Source: JAAYAY01 sp964429355 (GTDB lineage Bacteria; Planctomycetota; Planctomycetia; Pirellulales; Thermoguttaceae). From it: 17,506 bases of DNA. The translations under genes and the position numbers were made by a program. Under the pieces are notes generated by a model. The model ran no database searches, was not told the DNA's origin, and saw only the letters and a list, made by a program, of their open reading frames with translations. Position 1 is the first letter of the stretch. Each line of letters begins with the position of its first letter. Location: the NCBI GenBank assembly GCA_964429355.1, contig CAYSCH010000194.1:1-17506 (forward strand). The letters are read 5' to 3'. Positions 1 to 7,743 of this stretch are shown piece by piece.

Positions 1-540
1 CTGGGCCGGGTCTACTGCAATCGTCTCCCATTGTTGGCTGCCGGCAATGCGATACTGAAGCTTGAATGTCTCCGGCCTGATATTGGTTTCGTCGATCTTC
101 CATTTGGCGATGATCTCGCCTGCTTGTCCCCTTTGGGCGTCGATTGTCAACGAAGGTGCCTGCGTATCAATGATGACTTTCAAACCGGGCGTGTCGATGA
201 CGGGTGGACGGAAGTTTCCGGCCCGGTCCCGAGTGCGGACGGCGAACCAATACTGGCCGTCACTCGGTGCGCGGAAGAGAAACTGCTTGGTCGTGGGCGC
301 TACCGATGCCTCGTGCTGCCACGTGCTGCCCCAATCCCGGGAAACATGGAGCTGGATCTCGACTGCTCCCAGGACGGGATGATCGATCTGGTCGATTTCG
401 AAGGGGATCGCAAAATAGGTCTGCCGTGTGGATATTGGATCGGGTGGGGAGCCTGAGTTCTGTCTCGCCACCAATTCAGGCTGAGCACCCGTTGCCGCCA
501 CCGCGAGGATTTGTGCGATTGAGAGCAGCCACATCGGCAT
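1..540 (-). CDS. Secreted Fn3-like planctomycete protein (3' end beyond window)
   Basis: The minus strand is open for 180 codons from an ATG at 540 to the left edge, so only the N-terminal part is visible. The start is preceded by a GGAGG (542-546) about five bases upstream. Residues 1-19 (MPMWLLSIAQILAVAATGA) read as a signal peptide, so export is expected. The next region has TYFAIPFEID (about residues 41-50), a beta-rich stretch with EIQLHVSRDWGSTW (about 61-74), then GQYWFAVRTRDRAGNF (about 96-111). A second repeat begins near KVIIDTQAPSLTIDAQ (about 121-136). This is the pattern of tandem Fn3/Ig-like sandwich domains in large planctomycete secreted proteins of unknown function. A structural or adhesive role at the cell surface is inference only. 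Transcription is divergent from the protease gene at 1046. High confidence that it is a real gene, low on function. Confidence 0.8.
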   Translation of the reverse strand, partial: MPMWLLSIAQILAVAATGAQPELVARQNSGSPPDPISTRQTYFAIPFEIDQIDHPVLGAVEIQLHVSRDWGSTWQHEASVAPTTKQFLFRAPSDGQYWFAVRTRDRAGNFRPPVIDTPGLKVIIDTQAPSLTIDAQRGQAGEIIAKWKIDETNIRPETFKLQYRIAGSQQWETIAVDPAQ

Positions 541-1045
541 GCCTCCGTCGGTTTGGTTCGAAGTCGGACAGGCGGCCGCAACCACCTTCGAAATCTGTTC
601 AGCCAACGGACAAGCACAGCGTCGGTCGAAGGGCAAGCGGAACAGGCCGAGAGAATTCTTCGGAAATGAGCCTGTTCTGGAGGGACCAGGATCCCGCAGT
701 ACACCGACCTTTGCTGCTGATTCGCGTGACCGGAGGTTCTTACTCTTGTGGGTGGATTGGCGACACTAGGAGCGCACATGCGCGTTGGTCGTATCGGCTG
801 TATCGGACACGGGACTTGAAGTGGAAATGACGAAAAGGAAAGATGGGCAATCTGGTGGTGGTAAAAGCTGAATCGAAGCGAGATATTTCGGTTGGATCGA
901 CGCCCTCAGCGTCAGCGGGTAGGTTGATCCTCTGCCAGTCAGCAAGGCACTCTGTGGTCGGGCACTGGCTGAACCGGCATGCGATCTAGTGGTATTGGGC
1001 CCGACACTCCACCCACGCACCCCTCGTAGCCTCGAAGGAAACCAG
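541..1045. other. Intergenic region between divergent genes, nothing recognised
   Basis: About 505 bases separate the start of the left-hand secreted protein from the start of the CPBP protease. It should hold the promoters of both divergent genes, but I could not find a convincing -35/-10 pair. The reading frames in it (for example 539-769 plus) have no recognisable protein character or ribosome binding site. A short EcoRI-like palindrome AGAATTCT lies near 652-659 but is too short to interpret. Confidence 0.5.
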
Positions 1046-1803
1046 ATGACAGACAAGAGCACATGGACGCCTCCCAAGGGCGAGTATGCCGTTCTGGGGA
1101 TTGCACTCCTGCTGCCCAGCCTGGTGACTTGGCTTTACTTCGTCGCCTTGGCGTCCTCGCCCCCGGTCGCCCAACTGACGGCCAGCGGGATCGGCAAGAC
1201 CGTTCAGTTTGCCCTGCCGGCGGTGTGGGTCTACTGGATTTGTCGCGAGCGACTCGAGTGGCTCCGTCCCGCACGAGCGGGACTCCTGTCGAACCTGCTG
1301 TTTGGCGGAATCGTGGTTGCGGCGATGATGGCCCTCTATCACCTCTGGTTGAAGCCAGGGGGCTACCTGTCGCCCGAGAGTCCCGCTGGCCTGGAGGTGC
1401 TCGCCAAGGTGCGAGGGTTCGGCGCTGGAGACCTGGGGCGATACGTGGCTCTCGGCGCCTTCTATTCGTTCATTCATTCCGGCTTGGAGGAGTATTACTG
1501 GCGTTGGTTCGTGTTTGGACGGATTCGGAAATTGATCCCGCTGGGCTCGGCGATCGCTTTGTCGAGCGTTGGCTTCATGCTTCACCACGTGATCGTGCTG
1601 GGCATCTACTTCAACTGGGCACCTATTCCGGTGGCGGTGTTTTCCGCGTCCGTGGCCGTCGGTGGAGNNNNNNNNNNGGTGGAGTGGTCTGGGCCTGGCT
1701 GTACCACCGCAGCGGTTCGCTGTTTGGGCCATGGATGGGGCACCTGCTGATCGATGCCGGCATTTTTCTGATCGGATACGATCTGGTGCGAGGGTCCTTT
1801 TAG
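1046..1803 (+). CDS. CPBP family intramembrane metalloprotease (interrupted by scaffold gap)
   Basis: Hydrophobic multi-pass protein with the CPBP (CAAX protease and bacteriocin-processing, ABI) motifs. These are E148-E149-YYW-R153 (EExxxR), then FMLHH with H180/H181 in the next membrane segment, and a final GHLLID motif near the C-terminus. Family members are glutamate-type intramembrane proteases whose bacterial substrates are mostly unknown. I chose the ATG at 1046 because GAAGGAA lies about eight bases upstream; the frame is open further upstream to 989 without support. A run of 10 Ns (1668-1677) breaks the frame. The bases on both sides read GGTGGAG. Deleting the Ns and one copy of these seven bases leaves one intact 246-residue frame (AVGG-VVWAWLYHRSG) ending at the TAG at 1801-1803. 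The break is therefore very likely an assembly artefact. The gene is followed after 125 bases by the glycosidase on the same strand. Confidence 0.88.
1668..1677. other. Assembly gap (10 Ns) flanked by GGTGGAG repeat
   Basis: Ten undetermined bases join two contigs inside the CPBP protease gene. The left contig ends GGTGGAG (1661-1667) and the right contig begins GGTGGAG (1678-1684). Merging the two copies gives one continuous open frame, so the true gap is probably minus seven bases, an unmerged overlap. Confidence 0.9.
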
Positions 1804-1928
1804 AGGGATTAACAAGACCGTCGATAGTGCACGACCACGCCCGAGGGCCCCCACTCGCTGGTGGACTTGACTTTTCGTATCCTTCTGTGATCGTTCGCTC
1901 CCGAGCCCCATTTCCTGACGAGCGCTCC

Positions 1929-4900
1929 ATGCTGAAGTTCAACATTTCCGGCCTTACGATTGCGTTGGCGACCGGGTTGCTCCCGGCCTGCGGTGGAGAA
2001 CTCTGGTCGAGCGACCCGGCCAGCGTCTCGCCGCCCCCCAACGGCGCCATCGGCCTGGCCAACCGCCAACCCGATTTGGACGTCTCCTCCGGTTTACGCG
2101 CTCCTCCGCCTGGGTACGGAATAGTCCCGTTCTTCTGGTGGCTCGGCCATCCGCTGACCCAGGAACGGCTCGTCTGGCAACTTGAACAGATGAAAGGCAT
2201 GGGTGTCTCCGGCTACCAGATCAACTATGCCCATTCCGACAGCGGCGGCCACAGCTATGGATTGACCTATCCCAGCCGGCCTCCCCTATTCTCCCAAGAG
2301 TGGTGGGCGCTAACGGGGTGGTTTATGTCCGAGGCGAAGAAGGAGGGTGCCGGCATCAGTCTGAGCGACTACACCCTTGGATTCGGCCAGGGCTGGTGCG
2401 TCGACAAGATCCTTCGCGAGCACCCCGAGGTGACCGGCATGGAACTCCGCATGAACAGCCAGGGGCAGATCAGGCCTGAAAGAGTTGCCTGGTCGCTGAA
2501 CCCCATGCACCCGCTCTCGGGCAAACTCTACGCGGAAGAGTTCTTTGGCCAGTTTGATCGGCGTTTTCCGGGGGAGAGCGGCAAGGGTCTGAACTTCTTT
2601 TTCTCCGACGAATTGGGGTTCGGCGTCGACGGGAGGCTATGGTCTCCCGAGTTCGCCGCAGAATTCCGGCGCCGCAAAGGCTACGACATCACGCCCGAAC
2701 TGGCGGCGCTGTTCAACGACATCGGGCCCCGCACGCCCAAGATCCGCCTCGACTACAGCGATGTCAAGGTCGCGTTGACCGAGGAGGGTTTTTTCAAGCC
2801 GGTCTTCGACTGGCACCAGCAGCGAGGGATGATCATGGGCTGCGACCACGGCGGCCGCGGCAAACGCGTCGACGAGTTTGGTGACTACTTCCGCACCCAG
2901 CGGTGGAACCAGGGGCCCGGAGCCGACCAGCCCGGTTTCGGAAAAGACCTGATCAAGGCCAAGGTAGCGGCCTCCATCGCCCACCTCTACCAACGTCCAC
3001 GAGTCTGGCTGGAGGGGTTCTACGGCAGCGGCTGGGGCACGACCTCCGAGGGGCTCGTCGATGCAACCTTTGCAAACTATGCGATGGGCTTCAACCTGCT
3101 CGGTCTGCACGGTATGTACTACTCCACCCACGGCGGCTGGTGGGAGTGGGCGCCACCCGACAACACGTTCCGCATGCCCTACTGGAAACACCTCCGCGGT
3201 TTCATGGACTGCCAACAGCGACTGGCGTACCTGCTCAGCCAGGGTGACCACCGCTGCGATGTAGCCATTCTCTATCCCGTCGCGCCGGTCGAAGCCGATC
3301 TGGGCGGCAAGGAGGCCGTGCAGGCAGCGTTCGATACGGCAGGGCAGATCTACAGCAACGGCATCGATTTCGACTTCATGGATTTCGAGTCGCTCGACCG
3401 TGCCCGCATCATTGGAAGTCAGTTGCACGTTTCCGGCGAAGTCTACCGGGTGCTGGTCCTCCCCGGCATGCGCGCCGTGCGTCATTCGACCCTCATGAAG
3501 GCCGTTGAGTTTCACCGCGGCGGCGGCATGGTCCTGGCCGTTGGTGCACTCCCCGAGGCCAGCGATCGCATAGGTTGTGATGACCCCGAGGTGAAGGCCA
3601 TCGTGAAAGAACTGTTCCCGAACGGCCTGACCACAGATGTCGCCGCCCAAATCCCGCTGCGCGATTACGAGGGCCCAGGCTACATCCTTCACCGCCGCAT
3701 CGGACCACGCGACGTCTACGCCGTCTACAATGCCCCGCAAGGCGCCGAAGTCTTCTTCCGCGCTGGCGGACACGTCGAACTCTGGGACCCCTGGACCGGC
3801 GCAGCCCGCCCGCTTTCCGTCATCTCGCAGGACGAACACGGCACGTGTCTGAAACTTCCCCTTGGCGAGAAGGAAATGCAACTGATGGTCTTCAGTCCGG
3901 ATGAAAAAGGGGACGGGGGGCAGAAAGAAGAGGGTCCACACTTGCCGGGTTCGAAGGCCGTCTCCGACACAATCTCGCTCGACGGTCCCTGGGAGTTTGA
4001 ACTGCAGCCAAGCCTCGACAACCGCTTCGGCGACTTCCACTGGCCGCCGACCCCGACGCGGATCGGCGCAGAAGCCAGGCGGCTCAAATACGCCGACGAA
4101 ACCATGCCCAATCCCGACTGGCAAGATCCGAAGCTCGACGATTCCGCCTGGCAAACGGTGACCTGCGGATTCGGCCCCCGCTTCTGGAAACTCGGTCCTT
4201 TGCCGGGTATTGCCGAGGCCGATGCCCTCCTCTCCCAACTTCAGGAGGTCGATCCATCAAAGCCCGTCGAGATTGCCGGCAGTGCCCTTCACTGGCAGCC
4301 CTACGAGTTTTCGTGGCGCTTTGGAATCGAGGGCGATTGTGGCCACCAAGGCTATCACGGACTGAAGATTCAGGTAGCCGACCAGTTCATCGGCCTCGGC
4401 GCCATCGGCCACGGCCATCCGAGCTGCAACCGAGTCCCGGAGCCCGTCGGAACTCGCTACTATCTCTGGACCACGGTCCACTCGCTGAACGACGGCCCCA
4501 CGCCGATTTCTCGCGGCGGTCTTCTCCCTGCGGCCGCCTGGCTCAACGGTTCGCCGCTTGACCCCAAGACTTCTTCGGCCGCACTGAAGGCAGGATCCAA
4601 TCCGCTGCTCCTCCGCTACGACAAGGTCGGTCGTGGCTGGTTCGTCTTCGGCACCGCCGACCGAGGCAGCAGCGACGAAACACTCTTCTCCACCGCCGCC
4701 AACTGGATCTGGTGGCCCGGCGAAACCGAGGGCGTGGCCAGTCGCTACTTCCACCGCCAGTTCACCCTGGCGGACGTGCCCAGAGCTTGTCGCATCCGCA
4801 TCACCTGCGACAATGGCTATGCGCTCTTCGTCAACGGTCGTGAAATCGGCCGTGGCGATTCATGGATGCGAATACAGGAATACGACGCCAAATCCGCACT

Positions 4901-5873
4901 GCAGAGCGGTACCAACGTTATCGCCGTCGACGCCCGCAACGAAGGTGGCCAGGGCGCGCTCGTCGCCGAGATCTGGCTCCAACAGGCCGACGGCAGCGTG
5001 GCCCGAATCGGAACCGATGCCACCTGGCTTTCCGCACCGGCGTTGCCGACCGGCTGGCCCACCTTGGGACTTGCCGACTCGACCTGGATGCCCGCCCGGG
5101 TCATTTCGACATTCGATGAGAGCCTGTGGGCGAAGCACGAGCAGGGTCCGCCCCGGCTCGACGCACCCGTGGGCGATCCGACGAACATGCCCTGGAACGC
5201 GGACCTCGCCATGCGCTGGTACCGCGACACCACTCGGCTCCCCTTCGATACCCGCCCGGAAGCACGCGAGCCTGCAGGCTGGTATCGCTTCGTATCGCCG
5301 CCGGGCCTGCGGAGCCTGGTCATGCCGACGGCGCAACCTGTGCGAACCTGGGTCGACGGAAAGGAGCTTCCGGTCCGCAGCGAGGCCGGGCTGGCGACGG
5401 TGCAAGTTTCCCAGCCGTCGCCTCGCCCGGTGGTCGTGGCTCTCCGCGTCGAGCAGCAGCGCGGCGATTACGGGGGCGCAGCCTTCACCGACTTCATCCG
5501 CCTCGAGTGCGATGCGGGAGAACTCAGCCCGGGCGACTGGTCGAAAGCGGGCGTTCTTGAAACCTATTCCGGCGGCGCTTGGTATCGCCGGACTGTTCCT
5601 CTCACCGCGCAGCAGGCGAGCGGCGTCGTGATGCTCGACCTGGGGCAGGTCGCAGCCTCTGCCGAGGTCCTCGTCAATGGCAAGCCGGCCGGCATCAAGG
5701 TTGCCCCACCCTGGCGGCTGGAACTCAGCTCGCTCGTGACAGCAGGCGACAACCGACTCGAGATCCTCGTCTGCAACACTCTTGCCAATCACTATGTCAC
5801 GATCCCCACCCACTACCGAGGTTCGACGGTCTCGGGGCTGCTGGGGCCGGTCCGGCTGGAGATTACGAGATGA
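1929..5873 (+). CDS. GH106-like glycoside hydrolase (putative alpha-L-rhamnosidase), lipoprotein
   Basis: 1314-residue secreted glycosidase. The N-terminus MLKFNISGLTIALATGLLPAC gives a hydrophobic h-region ending in LPAC, a plausible lipobox with the acylated Cys at residue 21, so outer-membrane or periplasmic anchoring is likely. The frame is open back to 1662 but that part overlaps the protease gene; the ATG at 1929 is where signal-peptide character starts, although its SD (GACGAG) is weak. Residues about 63-98 (FFWWLGHPLTQERLVWQL, then EQMKGMGVSGYQI) match the opening of GH106-type TIM barrels. Later come FFSDELGFG (D227, E228), EFRRRKGYDITPELAAL, VWLEGFYG (E362) and FNLLGLHGMYYSTHGG, all typical of this group; E228 and E362 are candidate acidic catalytic or metal residues. 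An acidic linker near 657-672 leads to several jelly-roll, galactose-binding-like modules, including CDNGYALFVNGREIGRGD near 960-977 and a GH2-like sugar-binding module from about 1215. The substrate is inferred to be alpha-L-rhamnosides, but remote GH106-like proteins are poorly characterised. Confidence 0.82.
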   Translation: MLKFNISGLTIALATGLLPACGGELWSSDPASVSPPPNGAIGLANRQPDLDVSSGLRAPPPGYGIVPFFWWLGHPLTQERLVWQLEQMKGMGVSGYQINYAHSDSGGHSYGLTYPSRPPLFSQEWWALTGWFMSEAKKEGAGISLSDYTLGFGQGWCVDKILREHPEVTGMELRMNSQGQIRPERVAWSLNPMHPLSGKLYAEEFFGQFDRRFPGESGKGLNFFFSDELGFGVDGRLWSPEFAAEFRRRKGYDITPELAALFNDIGPRTPKIRLDYSDVKVALTEEGFFKPVFDWHQQRGMIMGCDHGGRGKRVDEFGDYFRTQRWNQGPGADQPGFGKDLIKAKVAASIAHLYQRPRVWLEGFYGSGWGTTSEGLVDATFANYAMGFNLLGLHGMYYSTHGGWWEWAPPDNTFRMPYWKHLRGFMDCQQRLAYLLSQGDHRCDVAILYPVAPVEADLGGKEAVQAAFDTAGQIYSNGIDFDFMDFESLDRARIIGSQLHVSGEVYRVLVLPGMRAVRHSTLMKAVEFHRGGGMVLAVGALPEASDRIGCDDPEVKAIVKELFPNGLTTDVAAQIPLRDYEGPGYILHRRIGPRDVYAVYNAPQGAEVFFRAGGHVELWDPWTGAARPLSVISQDEHGTCLKLPLGEKEMQLMVFSPDEKGDGGQKEEGPHLPGSKAVSDTISLDGPWEFELQPSLDNRFGDFHWPPTPTRIGAEARRLKYADETMPNPDWQDPKLDDSAWQTVTCGFGPRFWKLGPLPGIAEADALLSQLQEVDPSKPVEIAGSALHWQPYEFSWRFGIEGDCGHQGYHGLKIQVADQFIGLGAIGHGHPSCNRVPEPVGTRYYLWTTVHSLNDGPTPISRGGLLPAAAWLNGSPLDPKTSSAALKAGSNPLLLRYDKVGRGWFVFGTADRGSSDETLFSTAANWIWWPGETEGVASRYFHRQFTLADVPRACRIRITCDNGYALFVNGREIGRGDSWMRIQEYDAKSALQSGTNVIAVDARNEGGQGALVAEIWLQQADGSVARIGTDATWLSAPALPTGWPTLGLADSTWMPARVISTFDESLWAKHEQGPPRLDAPVGDPTNMPWNADLAMRWYRDTTRLPFDTRPEAREPAGWYRFVSPPGLRSLVMPTAQPVRTWVDGKELPVRSEAGLATVQVSQPSPRPVVVALRVEQQRGDYGGAAFTDFIRLECDAGELSPGDWSKAGVLETYSGGAWYRRTVPLTAQQASGVVMLDLGQVAASAEVLVNGKPAGIKVAPPWRLELSSLVTAGDNRLEILVCNTLANHYVTIPTHYRGSTVSGLLGPVRLEITR

Positions 5874-5904
5874 ACCAAGGCGTCTTCAACTGCTGGACGA
5901 GTAG

Positions 5905-5997
5905 CAGGCATTTGCCGTCGAATCCGGCAACTACGAACTCTTCGTCGGCGCATCGTCGGCCGATATCCGCGCCACAACCGTGTTTGCCGTGCGATGA
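5905..5997 (+). pseudogene. Remnant of a GH3 beta-glucosidase C-terminus
   Basis: The short gap between the GH106-like gene and the convergent dehydrogenase encodes QAFAVESGNYELFVGASS, followed by ADIRATTVFAVR and a TGA at 5995-5997. This is the signature end of the fibronectin-III-like C-terminal domain of family 3 beta-glucosidases (roughly VVEPGxYEVLVGxSSxDIRLxxTFxV). An in-frame TAG (5902-5904) sits directly before it, after LLDE, where full-length relatives continue through a similar acidic stretch. No GH3 catalytic domain is present upstream; the glycosidase stop is only about 30 bases away. It is either a decayed gene tail or a misassembly scar. There is no start codon or ribosome binding site, so it is not expected to be translated. 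Confidence 0.65.
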
Positions 5998-6007
5998 ACA
6001 GTTCTGT

Positions 6008-7027
6008 TTACTTTGCCGGGGTTACCAGCGACATCGCATCGTACCGTCCGGCGAGAAAGTGAATCACATTGCCGAGCGACGCGAGGGCCATTCGCTGGTT
6101 TGCCTCCCGGGTGTTCGAGCTGATATGGGGCGTAATGACCACATTGCCCAGTCGCCGCAGGTCCTTGGCGGGATCGGCCGGAACGTAGGGCTCGTGCTGA
6201 TAAACGTCCAGTGCGGCCCCGGCGATCCGGCCGGCCGCCAGGGTATCGAACAAGGCCCCTTCCTCGACAATGCTGCCGCGGGCCGTATTGACCAGTAGAG
6301 CTGCAGGACGCATCTGTTCGAGCCGTTCAGCATTCACGTAGTTACGGGTCTCGGAAATGGCAGGCAGGTGAATGCTTACCACGTCGGCCTCGCGAAACGC
6401 GAGTTCTGCGTCGTTGGTATAGTCCTCCAGTCCCCATCGAGCCAGGATTTCTGATCGCGGCAGGCCCAGGTCTGCCTCCAGACGCTCGACCGAGCGACGT
6501 CCGGTCGCCAGCACTCGCATCCCCAATCCAAAATGGGCGATCGCCGCCACCCGCCGGCCGATGCCGCCGCATCCCACGATTCCCAGCAGTTTGCCCCCCA
6601 GTTCCATTCCCGTCGCACCGCCAAATGCCCCCGCCCGCAGAGTTCCATCCGCAGATGGCAGATGCCGGGCCAGCGCCCCCATCAGCCAAATGGTGTGTTC
6701 CGCCACACTCTGATCGAGAACGCCCGGCGTGTTCGTCACCCAGATTCCGTGTACCAGAGCCTGTTGCTTGTCGATGCTGTCGTGCCCAACGCCGAAACGG
6801 GCGATCACAGCCGGTCCTTGTCCCGCCACCGAGGCCAGGGCTTCATACAGCTCCCGGCGATAGGGCTGAACCCCTACGATCACTGCCCGGCACCGGCGAG
6901 CGCGAACTGCCACGGCCAGGGCCGCTTCGTCCGCCGCAACGGGCTCCAGCTCCACACCGTCCGCCGACGAGAATACTTCTTCGCCCTTGCGAAATTCGCT
7001 CTCTGTAACCAGCACGATGTTCGACAT
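6008..7027 (-). CDS. D-isomer-specific 2-hydroxyacid dehydrogenase (PGDH-like)
   Basis: 339-residue NAD-dependent oxidoreductase of the D-2-hydroxyacid dehydrogenase superfamily, cytoplasmic, with no signal peptide. The substrate-domain motif RFGVGHDSID (about 78-86) is followed by the NAD-binding motif G152-C-G154-G-I-G157-RR. The catalytic triad is present: R250 in NTARGSIVEEGAL, E279 in DVYQHEP and H301 in ITPHISSNT. Length matches the family's short form without a C-terminal ACT regulatory domain. The ATG at 7027 begins the conserved MSNIVLVTES; a TTG seven codons upstream is possible but has no better SD. It lies downstream of, and in the same direction as, the GntR/aldolase chimera. That context fits catabolism of a sugar-derived hydroxy- or keto-acid rather than serine synthesis, though exact substrate cannot be read from sequence. 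It converges on the GH3 remnant, with the two stops ten bases apart. Confidence 0.9.
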   Translation of the reverse strand: MSNIVLVTESEFRKGEEVFSSADGVELEPVAADEAALAVAVRARRCRAVIVGVQPYRRELYEALASVAGQGPAVIARFGVGHDSIDKQQALVHGIWVTNTPGVLDQSVAEHTIWLMGALARHLPSADGTLRAGAFGGATGMELGGKLLGIVGCGGIGRRVAAIAHFGLGMRVLATGRRSVERLEADLGLPRSEILARWGLEDYTNDAELAFREADVVSIHLPAISETRNYVNAERLEQMRPAALLVNTARGSIVEEGALFDTLAAGRIAGAALDVYQHEPYVPADPAKDLRRLGNVVITPHISSNTREANQRMALASLGNVIHFLAGRYDAMSLVTPAK

Positions 7028-7149
7028 AACCTTCAAGATCTCCCTCAAAGGGCCCAGGCAGAATCATCGATTGTCTGCATGAAACCTCCCAGTGCTATGG
7101 GCGTCTCCAGAACCGGAATCGGCTGAACAGGGCCATATACCTCTCGTTG

Positions 7150-7443
7150 TCAAGCGGACTTCTCTTCTCCCGCAGTCCCGCGGACCGCCAGCATCTGCCG
7201 ACAGCCTTGCATGATGAACATTGTGTCCAATCCACAGGCGATGAATCGGTATCCTGCATCGATGCGTTGTCGTACCGCATCCGGGTCTAGACGACACCCC
7301 GGCTTCATCGCGCCGGAGAGGATTTCTTCGCGCAACGTCCCGTAGACCTGCTGGCCGAGCGTGGTGGCGTTCGGCGGAGCAGTGGCGGATTCCTCGGCAG
7401 GGAAACGATAGTTTGGCATGGCAACGCGGCGGAGCCGGGGCAT
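7150..7443 (-). pseudogene. In-frame chimera: GntR regulator N-terminus joined to HpcH/HpaI aldolase C-terminus
   Basis: A 97-codon frame (89 from the second ATG at 7419). Its first half contains TTLGQQVYGTLREEILSGAM followed by KPGCRL, which is the first helix region of a GntR-type winged helix DNA-binding domain. The expected continuation (LAxxxGVSRTPVREAL) is missing. Instead the frame runs directly into PDAVRQRIDAGYRFIACGLD and TMFIMQGCRQML, which is the C-terminal end of an HpcH/HpaI (2,4-dihydroxyhept-2-enedioate or 2-keto-3-deoxy sugar acid) aldolase. The aldolase metal and catalytic residues are upstream in that family and absent here. Neither start has a recognisable SD. The switch occurs near 7280-7295, around a CTA codon inside the palindrome GTCTAGAC (7285-7292). 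The simplest reading is a deletion that removed most of both genes, or an assembly collapse. As it stands neither activity should survive. Confidence 0.7.
7285..7292. repeat. 8-bp palindrome GTCTAGAC at the chimera junction
   Basis: The perfect palindrome GTCTAGAC lies where GntR-like sequence gives way to aldolase-like sequence. It includes a CTA leucine codon, rare in such GC-rich coding sequence. Its position could mark the deletion or joining point, but an 8-bp palindrome can occur by chance. Confidence 0.35.
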
Positions 7444-7494
7444 GGATAGAGAAAAACGCCGACAACTGTTCCGGCTGGAGTCCAAGGGCGGTTT

Positions 7495-7504
7495 TGATAT
7501 ATCA
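7495..7504. promoter_or_regulatory. Perfect palindrome TGATATATCA, possible operator
   Basis: TGATATATCA is a perfect 10-bp palindrome in an otherwise GC-rich divergent intergenic region, about 50 bases upstream of the GntR-like start. GntR-family operators are short AT-containing palindromes often sited beside the regulator's own gene, so an autoregulatory operator is plausible. On the minus strand the overlapping TATGAT could serve as a -10 element. Both roles are inference. Confidence 0.3.
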
Positions 7505-7731
7505 TAGTCGTCGAGGCCATGCAAGCAGTCCTGGAATAGCAGGATGCGATGCCCCCGGGATCCCAACGTGGCGCAGAATGGCCGTAATCCGACGAGGGCG
7601 CTCCGCCTGATTGCCACCGGCGGTACCATCCGTTCTAATGGACGTCCCTCCTGGCATAATCACGACCGGGTCCCGTTCGCGACAATCGAGGCGGCCGAAC
7701 GCAACGCTTTCTCGATATGCACATGCACCCG

Positions 7732-7738
7732 AAAGGAG
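7732..7738 (+). promoter_or_regulatory. Shine-Dalgarno AAAGGAG deciding a TTG start
   Basis: AAAGGAG ends five bases before a TTG at 7744. The alternative ATGs at 7717 and 7723 lie upstream of this site and have no SD of their own. The TTG also places the signal peptide at the N-terminus. Confidence 0.7.
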
Positions 7739-7743
7739 CCAAC

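Larger units (their letters stand above)
7444..7743. other. Intergenic region between divergent chimera and GH51 genes
   Basis: About 300 bases lie between the minus-strand chimera and the GH51 gene. They should contain the promoter of the arabinofuranosidase operon. I see a 10-bp AT palindrome at 7495-7504 (listed separately) and a good SD at 7732-7738. I see no clear sigma-70 pair and no coding sequence with protein character. Confidence 0.5.

Noticed and set aside
1662..1928. Upstream extension of the GH106-like frame
   Set aside because: It overlaps the CPBP protease gene across the N gap, has no protein character, and the signal/lipobox begins at the ATG at 1929.
986..2200. 404-codon minus-strand frame
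   Set aside because: It is antisense to the protease and the start of the glycosidase, crosses the N gap, and has a low-complexity, Arg/Pro/Ser-rich composition typical of shadow frames.
2637..4238. 533-codon minus-strand frame inside the GH106-like gene
   Set aside because: Long because of high GC at third positions in the sense gene; no recognisable motifs and no SD.
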